Positions 48,276 through 60,340 of a stretch of 64,000 bases of DNA are shown in pieces. Below the pieces are notes generated by a model. The model searched no databases, was not told the origin of the DNA, and was given only the letters and a program-made list of their open reading frames with translations. Position 1 is the first letter of the stretch. The number at the start of each line of letters is the position of its first letter. Where the stretch lies: assembly GCF_901933205.1 (NCBI RefSeq), contig NC_044584.1:14673001-14737000 (forward strand), written 5' to 3'. Source of the stretch: Camarhynchus parvulus. Its lineage: Eukaryota > Chordata > Aves > Passeriformes > Thraupidae. The position numbers and the translations under genes are program-made.

Positions 48276-51200
48276 TGCCACAGGAACAGCCAGGGCTGGA
48301 GCCTGGCAGCTCACCCAGCAGGCAGCTGGCAGACCAAAAGCCAGGCAGGATGCTGGGCATCTCTCCCCAGGCTGGGGCTGGCTCAGTGCCCCTGGCTGTG
48401 CTGTGGGCACAGGGATGGGTGTGCCAGCCCATCCCACAGGGCACTGCCACCTGCCTGGTTGGTGACAGCCTGTGGTATCCTGCTCAGGTGAGAATCCCCC
48501 TTTTCCTGCTGTCATTTAAATACTTCATTACATTAGCCAATACTACAGGTGCATAGCAAATTAAGTCACTGGGCAACACTTGCACCTAATTGCCGCCATC
48601 ATCATCTTCAACTACCATCTTCATCTTTGCCTGGAGAGCTCCCAGAGGAGGATGGAACCTGTCACTGCTTGTCCAGGCTCACCATGAGCTGGGGAAAGCT
48701 TACCACCTCCTGCAATCTGTTCTTTAAACAAAAGGAGCTAGAAAATGAGTTTTTATAAGCAAACTGAGGGCTTGGGGTTCTCCTGTGAGAGAGTGTGAGG
48801 GAAGGAGTGCTGTCTTTGGGACAGCTCCGTGCCATGTCCTGAGGAACTTGCCTTACCACTGTTCTGCTCCCACTGAAGTACCTTTTTACAAGGGGCAGGA
48901 TGGACGCTGGTCCTTCCCATGTGATTGTGCACCCTCTGTCCCCACGGCAGCTGACAGTGCATCTGTTCCAGCCTCCTGTGCTCACTGACCAGTGGAGAAC
49001 CCTGGCTAGCTCTGCTCAGCTTGGAGCAACAAGTTTGTGCATTATCAATACTGGATTTCCAGTGAGAGAGGACCCTGATTTTTTGTATTTTTGATAAAAT
49101 GAGCCACAGGATATCACCATATATCCTTCAGTATAATACTAAACCAGTTGAAACGTGTACTTAATCGGACTAACCACTCAGTTCCTTCACCTAAACTTTT
49201 TTAGAGCTTTCATGAACAGCAGAAAACATGGGACTGCAGGAAGTCTTCATCTCTGTCAATGGGATGTGTAGGCTGCTGATGACTGAGTTCCTCCCCATTC
49301 CTCTTTGTGATCACTGCTGTGCAGGGTGGGTTTGTGCTGCCTGAGCAGCATTTCCTTCAGACACAGACACTACTCACTGCACGAGCAGAAGGGCACCCCC
49401 AGCATCTGGAGATGTGTTCAGTGTTCAGTGCTGAGATTGCTTGGAAATAGCTGCTACTGTTTGTAAACTAAACCCTGGTTTAATCCAAATTAATTTGTAC
49501 ACCCAAACAAGCTATAGGAATTTTCCTTGTTGTATTTTGCTTACCTTATAATTAGACTTTTACTGGACATGTCCTGGTCTCCATTAAGTGACAAATCACT
49601 CCAATGTGTGGGCACTCTGCAGCCTCCAAGCGCATCATGCTTAACCATAATCCTCTGTGACATGTCACATGCATGTTGCAACTCCTCTGAGTTTCAGTGC
49701 TAATTGAAATACCAGTATTAATTGTGGAAAGTTAGTCATGCAGGCTGAGCTGGAAGGGGAAGCTCTTGGAAGCTGTTTCGTAACTGTTTGTGTTTTGTAA
49801 GTACTTCACCCTGAGGTGCAGGGGCAGTGCTGGGATCCTTGTGTGCACGGGGTCCCAGTGCCACAAAGTGCTCTGGAAGGAGCCCCAGGGAGGAGCAGTG
49901 CTGTGGCTGGTGCTCAGGCACCTCAGAGAGGGACGTGGGAGCTGCTCTAGGACTGGGGACACCCTCAGTCCCTCACCTTTATCAGGACATGGAGCAGGGA
50001 GTCCTGGTGCCTTCAATCTCTCAGAGATGGGAGCAAGGGGCTGTGGATTTTCTTGCTGAGAAGAGGTTTTCTGGGTGTTAGCAGAAGAGCAGGTGGAGCT
50101 GAGGGGTTTATCCTTGGAGAAGGAAAGAAACGCAGCTGCACAGAATAAATGTGGAAACCAGGATGTTTAAAAGTGAAAATTTAAAAAAACATAAGCAGAG
50201 TTTCTGGTGTTGTTTCTAAATCCAGGAAAAGCCCAGAAAACAATTAGATTTTCAGATGTCTTTTAGACATATTTTTCAGATTCCTTTTAGAGACTGGAAT
50301 GAAAGAGATCTTGCAGAACCTGCATCTGAAAGCAGCTGTTCTTGGGGAGCCTTGTTCTGTCTTTGAGAAAAACCCTCATTTTCCAGGCAAACGTAGCCAG
50401 TGCTGTCCTGTTCTTGGACCATTGTGGTACCATCTGAAAGCAGCTCCCCCAGGCAGGCCATTTCCAGACTAAGGAGGCCAGAAAGAGCATTTTGTGCATG
50501 CTGGAGCACTGAAGGATGCAGAGCAATGTTCCCTGGGGATGTTCACTGGAGGTGTTGCAGTCTGTGATGTGAAAAAGAAACCATTCGTAGATGGAGAGAT
50601 TTCATGGAGCCTGCCACCCTGCCATATCCATTTGGACTATTTCCAGGCATTTACATGAATTAAAAGTGAGACAAGATTTCTGTGGTAGTGTTCTGCTGGT
50701 CAGAATGGATAACTTCCCCAAATCTGCTATTTTTAGGATATTCCTAGAGGTATGAGGCAGACTTTAAGAGAAATAGGATTTATAGATATATAGAGAAATT
50801 ATGGTGACATTTATATACCCCCAATCTTATTACTTCAATCGCTTTTAAAAGTTATTTTTCATGGAGAATTTCAGAAATTTCTCCTGCATGTATTGTGCTC
50901 TTTGTAGCTCACTTGTTACAGGAGCTTTGTAGGTCGCTTGCTGCAGATGACATTTTGGGGTCTCTTTCTGTACACATTGGCCAATTTTTCTAAAAAAGGA
51001 ATGTTAAAAAAATATTTTTGCTTTGAAATGTTAAATTAGTCTACTTTTGCCATGATGCTACTGTAATTAATTTTATTTATATTCCAGTTCGGTGCATTCC
51101 TAAACATAAATATTTAAAAAAAATCACATTGGAGAAAGATAAATGATGCATGTTGAAATATGGGGCGATTTCAGGGTAATGTGGCACGTGGCTGGAGTTT

Positions 51201-54200
51201 CCTAAAGAGCCTGAAAACATCACCACCCTACGTCATGTTGCATTCACTCTGTAAATCCCTGCAGGCACATGTTTTGCTGGCTCAAGCAGAAGAGAGCTGC
51301 TGGCTGTGCTGTCCCTGCTCCCTGGCCTGGCTGGGATCTCACTGCTGGCCTTTCTGCAGTGCTGCCACAGGGGGATGGGTGCTCCTGGCAGCTTGGGGTG
51401 CCTGCACTGCTGTTGGGCTTTGTGGGGTGATGTCCTTGCCACGGCCAAGGGGAGGGTGCTGACTGGGCTGGAGGAAAACCAGGGGGTTTCCCTGGTTTCC
51501 ACCTGATGGATGTGGGTTAGGAGATGTAGGGGGCTTCTGAGAGCTGCAGGAAAGTTTGTTCAGCTAGTCACAGAGTCAAAAAGAGAGGGAGGAATTTGTG
51601 GGTGCTGAGGAAGGGCTGCCATCCAACTTCCAGGGGTGATCCTTGATTTACAGGGTGTCAGTTCAGAACCCAGGATAACATCTGGAAAACATCTCTGCAG
51701 ACTGCTGGTAACTGCCTTAGGAAGGCAAAGCATTTGTGAGGAGGCGGCTGGGAGGGCTGGGGTGTGGGTTTTGTTTTGTTTTGAGTTTTTGCTGTCGGCT
51801 TCCTGTGTCAACACTGCCTGGCCTCCAGCTGTGCCTGCGAGTGGGGAGAGTGTCTCTGCTCCTGCAGGAGGGCTGCCAAGGGAAATGAGCCAATCCTGCA
51901 TCAACAACGACAACAAGTGGCCACACCAGCACGAACTGCAACAGCCCTTGTCTTTGTAAAGGTCCAGATGAGCTGATCCTCTGCCATAGAGGTGGGAGCT
52001 GCTGCCATCCTGCTGTACGCACACGGGTCAGCTTGGTCGGTCAGGGTCCCATCCTTCTCACTGTGCCTGGTTTGTACAGCTGGCAGAGAAGCCCAGAGGC
52101 AGAGGGACGAGTCAGTGCACTCTCCTGTGCAGGGATGCACCATCCTGCCTGTAGAGCCTGAGCTGCAGCACGGGCTCTGCATCCCCCATGTCCCCACTGG
52201 TTGTGGTGGCGGTGAAGCCAAGTGTGGCTGCTGCTCTCTGCCTTCAGCTGTGTGGTTTTGGGTCAGGTCTCACCCAGCTCTGAGCACGATGCAGGGCTCC
52301 TGTAATAGAAGTGCTGAGAGTTGAGGCTATTCACCCACCTTTGCCGTGGGCAGAGAACAAAAAGGACATTTGTACAATGACACTGCACTGAATGTTTTAC
52401 ATCGCTGTTTTATTTTATGTGTGCGGAGCAGAGGGCACCAAAATAATACAAATGGGAACAATAACATATGGTAGCACACTTCTAACTCCATTTAGTCTTC
52501 TTTATTTGTAAATGTTTTTGTGGTTTGTCTGTGTTTTGAAGAAAGGAGGGAAAATTCTGCCTCTCTGGCCTTGTTTGAGGAAGGGGATGGGCAGCACTCT
52601 GTGGCTCTGTTGCAGTAGATGGGTGAATACTCTGCATTTTGCTTGTCACCTGACAAGCTGGTTTATATTTAGATGAGGAGAGAAAGCATGTGATTCTAAA
52701 AGCTTGTGCCAGCCCATGTGTGCTGAGTTATCAGAATCAGGTTTTAATTGTTTGCTCTTATTTTTCCTGTGACTTACTAGGGCTATGATCCTGCCCTCTC
52801 AAACACATTCCTTGAAAGCAAAGTGTCCAGAGAAGAGGGCTTTAGAAAATTGAGACTTCCCCCTGTACCAGCCAGCACAGCAGGTCTATTTTGAGGAGGA
52901 GGAAGTTTGGAAAATCCTGACCCTTTGGTGTTATCATCTTGGTCTCTGAGCTGAGCACTGTGCTGTGACACTGGGCAGGGCATTAGCTCATGGGTGACAG
53001 ATACCATCCATATTTGAAATTCCATCCCGAAAGCTGGGGTTTTGTTCTCAGCTGAGTTGTTCTTGAGAACAGTGAGGAAAGCTCAAGCTGGTAGAGGAGG
53101 GAGTATGACTGACTATTCACTTCTATCTTCTGAGCACCCTGAGCAATTAAAGACAAAAGCCTTTGTTCCCTGGTGACTTCATTCTTAAGAAGCCTTTTTA
53201 ATTTTAGTCTTTATTTTCAGGAAGAGATAATATGGATTTGTCATTGACAAGAAGGCTGCATCTCTCAAATGTCATGTCAAGGATCCACTCCATAATTCAT
53301 GGGCTGGGGAGTGTGGGTGTCAAGAGGAGGGTGCATAATGGATATGAGAGATTTCAGTTCAATTAAACTGTTGGTCTTAAAGGCAGCTTTTCTTGCCTTT
53401 GTGATATTTTCTTGACTCAGATCGCCACATCTTTTTGCTAACTCATCCAGATAACCAGATATTTTTAGTCTTCTTAAGTCAGACTCTAGTGGGTTATTGG
53501 TTATTTTTGCAAATCATCTTCCCCTTTCGGTGTGGATGGGGACTTGCATAGTAATATCAGAGCAGTGTTGGTTATTTCCTCTTATTTCTGCCACTGCTGC
53601 TGTGAACCATGCATTTGTGTGTGTAGAAGTGCTGCTGCTTCTGATCCTGCTCCTTGCATGGATTCTGGGAGTTCTGCCTGTTGTGTGATGAGATGTATTG
53701 CTGTTGGTGCGCTGAGAAGGGCATCTTCTCCCTCCTGGGCTGTAGAACCTGAGCAAGAGCACACCTGAGCCTGCTGGGGGTCTGAATGAAGGTGTGGACT
53801 GTTGGCTTCCTAGCTGCTGGGAGATTGTAACAGGCTCAGACCTCCCAAAGGGGATTGCTGGGTCTGCCAGATCTCCCAGGCAGGAGGGATCAGCTCCCCA
53901 GGGCTGGCACAGACTCCCAGCTTTGCCTGTGCTTCTTCCCAGGCACAGTAAATCAGCTGTCTGGCTGGCTTAGTCTGAGGGGAATTAAGGAGCACTCCTC
54001 TGATTCTCTTCTCACAGTCAGGCTGGAGGTGTTATGAGCTGACAGAGCTGTGTTAATAAGTGAGCAGCAGCAGCAGCGAAGTTATCATGGTGATCACACA
54101 GCAAAACCAACCTGCAGCACTGGAGGTGCAGCTTTATCTCAGCATTTCTTCTTCAAGGGCTTCTTTCTTGTGATGTGTGTTTGTGTGCAGGTGTGTGCAA

Positions 54201-54592
54201 CTCCTCTGTGCTGCCTGTGGTCAAAGCCCATCAGTGTGGGAGGTGTGTGGGGCACACCAAGACCAGGAGCTGGGGCTCAGCTGTGCCTCAGGAGCCTGTG
54301 AGTAAGGCAGGAGTGAGCAAACACGCTGGTTGTGGAGTAATCTGTTTGCAGAGGAGCTTCCTACTACAGCTGACAAAACTGTGACATTTCAAAAGAAATA
54401 AACTTTACAAAACACCAACTCACTGATACAGAGCAGAGCTGGCGGTGGAGCTGTGTCCGTGTGTACGTCTGCAGGAAGTGAGTCACGTTCTTACAAAATC
54501 AGCATCACAAATATCTTTGGCATTTATGACAATTCCCGTCTGGGGCTAAATCATATCTCTTCCTCTCTCCAGGCTCTGCTCAGGCCTCAGGA

Positions 54593-54768
54593 ATGTCTTC
54601 GGAGCCCAGCTCCTCCTCCTCCTCGCAGCCGTGCCCCGGCTCTGCCGCGCCGCCCAGCTCGCTGCACCTGCCCGAGAGCCGGCGGCCGCGGGAGCGCTCG
54701 CCGTCCCCGCTGCGGGGCTACCTGATCCCCAGCCCGCTGCCCACCCGCCGCACCAGGACCTTCTCGGC
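54593..54768 (+). CDS. CARHSP1: CARHSP1 coding exon 1
   Basis: The exon itself begins at 54573 after CTCTCTCCAG|, with 20 bases of 5' UTR. The ATG has G at -3. It ends TTCTCGGC|GTGAGT (phase 2). A TCC run encodes most of a six-Ser stretch (6-11), a small coding repeat that lengthens the N-terminus relative to human. GC content is far above the flanking AT-rich intron. Confidence 0.95.
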
Positions 54769-57700
54769 GTGAGTACTGCCCCGCCGGGCACTGCGGGTGT
54801 CACAGCCCGCTCAGAGAGCACGAAAAATGCCTTTTCTCACCGTGGGTTTGTGGGACTTCTTAGAGAGCTGTAGAGAAACAATAACTTATTAGTGTAAACA
54901 ACCTACAAGTAGTGTTTTCCTGCTCCGTTTTTCTGCTCTTCTCAAAAACTGTTTGTAAGGAAAATATTTTTATTAATTAACCAATCAAGTATTAATTAAT
55001 TAACCAATCAATGTCAAACCTATCTACAAAATAAGAGAATTTTCGTAGCTATCCATAAAAGAATTGCAATATTCTTTTAACTATCTATAAAAGAACCAGC
55101 CAATGTCAAACCTATCTATAAAAGAAGAGAATTTTCATATCTGTCTATAAAAGAGAATTGCAATAATCTTTTAACTATGTATAAAAGAACCAAGCAATGT
55201 CAAACCTATCTATAAAAGAAGAGAATTTTCATATCTATCTATAAAAGAAGAGAATTGCAATATTCTTTTAACTATTTATAAAAGAAGAAAAATGTTTTTA
55301 TTAATTAATCTATCAAGTAGAATATGTCAAACCTATCTATAAAAGGAGAGAAATTTCATATTAAAACTACTGTTCTGCAAACCAACTTTCTAATAAATTT
55401 GTATCATTTCTTACTCAACAGTAACAGGACATGGCCAGCAGCCCCTGCACGGGGCTGGAGGGGGCCTGGTGTCTGAAGATGCTTTGAGATGATCTTCTCC
55501 AAGAAGTACTAATGCCTTTGGGCTTTCAGTCCAAATGATTTTTAGTTTTTCAATGCTCTGTTTTAGAACAGAGTGTTCAAAGTCACTTGACTCTTTCAGA
55601 CAAAAGTTTTACAGGGAGGGGAAAATACACCGAGAGCTCTCAAAACAGAGTTTGTTGTCTGAAGCTTTGCTTCACTTCAGACATTGGGTTGTGGCTTCCA
55701 GGACCAGTTTGTGTTGGTGCTTCCTTCTCAGATCCAGATTTTTTTTTGGCATGGTCTCCCTTCTAATTGCCCCTGAAGCACTGGACCAAACCTCGCTGGA
55801 ATTGTTGGGTTTTTTACTCCTGACACCTGTGCTAATGTCATCAAGGTTACATTTTAGGGATGCTCCATCACTTTTCAGAGGAAAGTGTTTCCTTGTTTCC
55901 TTTTCTTATTCAGCTTTCATACCTTCATCTGAAGATTGCTCGAATAGACCTGTTAAAGAATATGGGTTATCAGGGTGTGACCCCTGATCTCTTTCTCTAA
56001 GGCTTTTTGTATGAGGTTTTCCATGAAACGAGGTAGTATTTGTTGCTTTTTGTAGTGATCTTTCAGCAGAGCTGGCTTTCCCTGAGCTTTCCTGGGGCCC
56101 TGTGGTGCTGTGCAGATTCCTGTGAGCCCTGTCCAGAGGGAACCCCTCCCCAGTGCAGCAGCAGCAGATGGTGTGGCCAGGTTTGGCCATTGCAAAGAAT
56201 TCCCAGTGCCTGTCAGGGGCCTCCCAGTGAGGAGCTGACCTGAAGAAGGCAATGTGGGCTCCTTTGTTCATCTCAGAGCCTTTGAATCTGGGTACAATGT
56301 GAACCTTCTGCCACAGCCTTTTATTTCTGTGTGAGGAAGGTCTGGCAGTGCTGAATGAAAGCTGTGGCAGTAAGATCTCAGCCCCACAGTCAGCCTGTTT
56401 TGGGCCACTCACTCTGCTTTGTGTGCTTTTCCCCTTTTGCTCCTTGCGGTGTTACCCAGCTCTTTTCTTCCAGAGTTATCCATGAGGATTTAAATAATAA
56501 GTCACACTGATGCTTCATATTATTACTTCTGAATTCAAAATGAGGCAAAAAAAACCAAGAGAAGCAGAAGAAAAGTTTATATTTTATCAGTTCCAAAAGC
56601 TTTCAAATGCCCTGAGCTTCCTGATGGAAGTAGATTGCTAAAAGGAACATAATTGACTTAATAATTGGGGTTGCCCTTGAAAAGCAAGTCCAAGCTAGCT
56701 TGCTTCAGTGCTGTGTTAATAATGAACTCTTTGTAAATCTTCTCAGCTGTTAATCTTAGTTTGGTTCTTACAAAAAGAAAGAATTTGTTACTTGGCTTCC
56801 ACAGTTCTTTAATCATTAATTAGTGTAGGAATCTTGCTGTATTTGTTTGCCCTGAAAACCAAAATAGCTCTGAATTTTTTGTGTGTGTGTCCTCTTTAAA
56901 CAAGAGCTCTAGGTGAGCAGTTGTATAAAGAAATGAATGTGACAGGCAGTGGCTTATTATTCAGTGGGATTATTTAATTTTGGTTCACTGGGAGTGGGGG
57001 GCCTCATCCCCCACAGTGCCTTATCTCTTTGAAAGATGCAATTGAACTTTAATAGCTTGTTTAGGACAGTGAGTGCTTTTCTGTGTAACAAGCACTTGTG
57101 AGGTCAGGTGTGTTGACAGCTTTATAGAGCTGGAAATGAAGTGATTTAATGGAGACTTCTTTCTTTAGCACTTTCAACTACATTTCTTTATTGTTAGTTT
57201 GATTTAAGGAACAAAGCTGTTACCATTTTTTAAAAGCAATTTCGTTTAGACTTCAGTAAAATTTGAACATTTGAGAGAGTGGTGTCCAAGTTGCCATGAT
57301 GCATGTAACCAAATGGCTGTGCTGTCATTGTGTTTGAAGAATTGCACCAAAATCCTCTTCTAACATGGAACCTACTGGATACTCCTGGCATGAAGAAGGT
57401 TCTGACCTAGCAGTGCTCACAGTAAACCCCATAATATGTCTAAACCAGTTGGTTTTCATTAATGGAAGTGTTTGAGTGAGTTTGGATCCCTGGAATTTGC
57501 ACTCAGTGTATTTAATGCAGAAAAGGATTTAACCACACAGTTTTCAGGACAAGTCATTTTTTTTGATGGCATTATTGCAGATTGCAGGTTCTGCAAATGT
57601 GTCTCATTTAAAATACTGATCCCATGGCAGTGGAGGAGGAGCTCAGGCATGAGTCTGGCTGTTATACACTACAGCTGGGCTTCACACTTTCTGTGAAATC

Positions 57701-58538
57701 TCTGAAAGCACAGCACTTAGGTGGACACTGGTACTCCCAAACTCATCAAAGGTAGAAGATTCTTACATTTAGCAGAGATGATTTGTTTTGGTGTTTGATA
57801 ACACTTGTGTGGAGCCACTTCTCTTTTTTAACTGATTGGGTACAAGTAGGTCCTGCTTCCTTGTGCTTGCTGCAGACAGTTCTCAACTTGGTATAAATAG
57901 TTGTGCTAGGGAAATGTCATGGCTCTTTGGTGTGATGAGGTTTTGTTTTTCTCAGATTCATACTTCACCCCTCTCTAGAACAAACACAAAGTGTGCTTGC
58001 TGTAGTGAATATACAGTGAATAGTGAATATTGCTAGCTGGCTAGCATGGAGGCAAAGGAGTTGCTGAGATAGTAATTCAGATAACATCTCTGGAAAGCAG
58101 GAAGCAAAGGCAGGATGGGTCTGGAAGTGGAAGATTCTTACATTTGGCATGGTGTCTGGAGCAAAACTTGGCCCCGTGATGAAGCAGTTGAATTCAAGAT
58201 GGCAACTGATGCATTATAGTGCTAGCAAACATCATCTTCATCTGAGTGTCCCTTCCAAAGGCCCCGGGCAGTGCAGTGTGTGGCAGTGAGAGCCGAGTGC
58301 TGCTGCAGAGCTCACAGGGAGGGAGGGCTTGGCCACTGTGCCTTCTGCTCAGTGTGCCCTGGTGACAGTGGGAGCGTGCCCAGCCCTGAGCTGCTCTTTG
58401 TGCTTCCTCCTGCAGCACGGTGAGAGCCTCGGAGGGGCCCATCTACAAAGGGGTCTGCAAGTGCTTCTGCCGCTCCAAGGGCCACGGCTTCATCACCCCT
58501 GCGGACGGAGGGCCCGACATCTTCGTGCACATCTCAGA
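54593..58538 (+). CDS. CARHSP1: CARHSP1, calcium-regulated heat-stable protein 1 (first two coding exons; 3' end outside window)
   Basis: The coding parts here, 54593-54768 and 58416-58538, give residues 1-99 plus two bases. The N-terminus is Ser-rich, followed by [10 protein letters not shown] (33-42), [13 protein letters not shown] (46-58) and a cold-shock domain with YKGVCK, KGHGFI (RNP1-like, 80-85) and DIFVHIS (RNP2-like, 93-99). CARHSP1 binds single-stranded RNA/DNA, stabilises TNF mRNA and is a calcineurin-regulated phosphoprotein. The human phosphosites Ser30, 32, 41 and 52 align with Ser36, 38, 47 and 58, all kept. SPSPLRG and TVRASEGP fit CARHSP1 better than its paralogue CSDC2. About 48 C-terminal residues are missing; that exon was not found up to 64000, so the gene continues rightward. 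Confidence 0.95.
54769..58415 (+). other. CARHSP1: Intron 2 of CARHSP1
   Basis: 3,647 bases with the AT-rich tandem repeat near the 5' end. The remainder (55376-58415) holds no recognised exon. Short frames at 55535-56412 have no domain. Confidence 0.85.
54965..55375. repeat. AT-rich ~93-bp tandem repeat rich in CTATCTATAAAAG
   Basis: ATGTCAAACCTATCTA recurs at 55011, 55103, 55197 and 55324 (spacing 92, 94, 127). Within units, CTATCTATAAAAG alternates with GAATTGCAATATTCTTTTAA. The block is in CARHSP1 intron 2 and carries close to ten TATAAAA strings. Confidence 0.92.
58416..58538 (+). CDS. CARHSP1: CARHSP1 coding exon 2 (cold-shock domain, first part)
   Basis: 123 bases between GCTTCCTCCTGCAG| and CTCAGA|GTGAGT. 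It opens with the last base of the Ala codon and encodes TVRASEGP through DIFVHIS. It ends in phase 2, so the next exon must supply the third base of the Asp/Glu codon after Ser99. Confidence 0.96.
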
Positions 58539-58689
58539 GTGAGTTCTGGCTCTGTGCCTCTAGCCCCACGCTCCTCTGCACAGAGAAAAGCAAGGCACAA
58601 CTCTTCCCAAGAATATTCTTACCTCATTTGCTGTGCCTGTGTTTGTGCCAAAGTAGAATGCAATATGGAGATTGTTTACCCAGAGTGAT

Positions 58690-58925
58690 GGTGTTTGTTT
58701 CCTTGGCCTGTCAGGGCCAGGTGTGTGTGTGTCAGGACAGTCACTGACAGTCACGAGATTCTGTGCAGTGTGTGCAGAGTTGAGTGCTTGGCAGATTCAG
58801 TTTAGATACAATGTAATATAGTATAGAACAATTTAGTATAATAAAGTAATTATTTAGCCTTCTGATAAGGTTGAGTCAGATGCATCATTTCTCTCTCCTC
58901 CTTGTCAGGGGTTCCCTGCAAATAA
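58690..58925 (+). mobile_element. LTR-like element with AATAAA
   Basis: The segment from TGTTTGTTTCC through GCCAGGTGTGTGTGTGTCAG to AATAAAGTAATTATTTAGCC and GGGGTTCCCTGCA resembles a songbird LTR family known to me. An AATAAA lies within ATAATAAAG at about 58840. No target-site duplication is clear, so the ends are approximate. Confidence 0.5.
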
Positions 58926-59811
58926 AATATGTGCCCAAGGGGGACTTTGCCTTCATTACCAACTGCTCTCGACATTTCAGACACAATCTGGTTTATAATC
59001 TGTCATCCTTACTCCAGCAAAGAGGGGTTATGCAGATGTTACTGGCAGAAATAGATTATGCAGTTCTTTTCCTGTTATTATTATAAATCGGTTGAGTTAA
59101 AAACTAGAAGATGATCCTTAAATCTCTTAGAATAAGCTATGAGTTTTGCTCAGACCCAGGAACTTGCATTCACCTGAAGCAAATATTTCATGCAGTGTCT
59201 AGTTTTAATGTAAAGATTTATAACACTGAAAATTCACTACTTTTACTTTGCACTGCTTGTACCATTATTAAACTAAAGGTTAATTGCCTTTACTGTTGAG
59301 AAAAGTCACACTTTATTACTTCCTTGAATTTATCTAGCTTAGGTTGTGAGCAATTTATAGTTGAAGCTTTCTCTGTTAAAGAGTTCATTAGTGCTTGAAC
59401 CCTTTTTGTTCTGAACACACTGAGAACCACCCCCTCTGAATTTACCTTTTGATAAACTAAGCAGATAAAGCTTTTTAAGTCCCTTGCTGAGAATTTTTCT
59501 CCAGTCTAAGCCAGTCTTTGCAGCATGCTTAGAAAAGAGACTGAAGAATTTAAGCATAATGTTAAGACTATACACTGCACGCACACTTACAGTGTAAGGA
59601 GATAAAATCTCCTCCAGTTCTGCTCTGTTTCTCTTTCTGTACATCCCATAATCGCATTAGCCCTTTATCCCCAGCCTTTGCAGAGTTGCTTACCTGCTGT
59701 GACCTCAGCATCCTCTGCAGTGTCAAAGTTTGGTGCAGACCCAGCCTGGCATTCCCAGCCGTGGCTGAATTCCTGATTCCTGGATGTGAGGCTCCTGGCT
59801 TGGCTGCAGGG

Positions 59812-60340
59812 CAGCACATCCCCTGGGACAGCCCTGCCTGCCCAGCACATCCCCTGGGACAGCCCTGCCTGCCCAGCACATCCCCTGGGACAGCCCTGCC
59901 TGCCCAGGAATGCCCAGCACATCCCCTGGGACAGCCCTGCCTGCCCAGCACACCCCCTGGGACAGCCCTGCCTGCCCAGGAATGCCCAACACACCCCTGG
60001 GACAGCCCTGCCTGCCCAGGAATGCCCAGCACATCCCCTGGGACAGCCCTGCCTGCCCAGCACATCCCCTGGGACAGCCCTGCCTGCCCAGGAATGCCCA
60101 GCACACCCCCTGGGACAGCCCTGCCTGCCCAGCACACCCCCTGGGACAGCCCTGCCTGCCCAGGAATGCCCAGCACACCCCCTGGGACAGCCCTGCCTGC
60201 CCAGGAATGCCCAGCACATCCCCTGGGACAGCCCTGCCTGCCCAGCACATCCCCTGGGACAGCCCTGCCTGCCCAGGAATGCCCAGCACATCCCCTGGGA
60301 CAGCCCTGCCTGCCCAGCACTCCCCAGCACACCCCACACA
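59812..60340. repeat. VNTR with 31- and 41-bp units in a five-unit higher-order pattern
   Basis: Fourteen copies of CAGCACATCCCCTGGGACAG + CCCTGCCTGCC (31 bp, S), some with an added CAGGAATGCC (41 bp, L). The order is S, then SLSLL, SLSLL, SLS. The five-unit block starts at 59843, 60027 and 60212, a period of 184-185 bp. Long open frames on both strands are repeat artefacts. Confidence 0.96.

Larger units (their letters stand above)
37139..54572 (+). other. CARHSP1: Intron 1 of CARHSP1 (17.4 kb, inferred)
   Basis: Bounded by the donor at 37139 and the acceptor CTCTTCCTCTCTCCAG| at 54572. No coding exon is recognised inside. It contains minisatellites at 39733 and 48010, an LTR at 44315, a tetranucleotide repeat at 45800 and a possible second CpG-rich start region at 40560. 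The remaining sequence is unassigned. Confidence 0.55.

Noticed and set aside
47767..48556. Overlapping frames of 188-249 residues on both strands
   Set aside because: They are explained by a 51-bp repeat whose length keeps frames open. No domain or splice support.
53497..53768. Hydrophobic short frame resembling a membrane peptide
   Set aside because: 63 residues in intronic DNA without a promoter, splice support or known family.
54546..54821. Antisense frame over CARHSP1 coding exon 1
   Set aside because: Shadow of a GC-rich coding exon.
54593..58538. Assignment to CSDC2 instead of CARHSP1
   Set aside because: The [21 protein letters not shown] and [12 protein letters not shown] wording fits CARHSP1; CSDC2 differs at these positions (for example KRTRTYSATARAS).
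58871..59086. Frame containing KYVPKGDFAFIT, briefly considered as a CARHSP1 cold-shock exon
   Set aside because: It lacks the expected GEYVPVEGDEVTYKM text and suitable splice borders; the similarity is chance.
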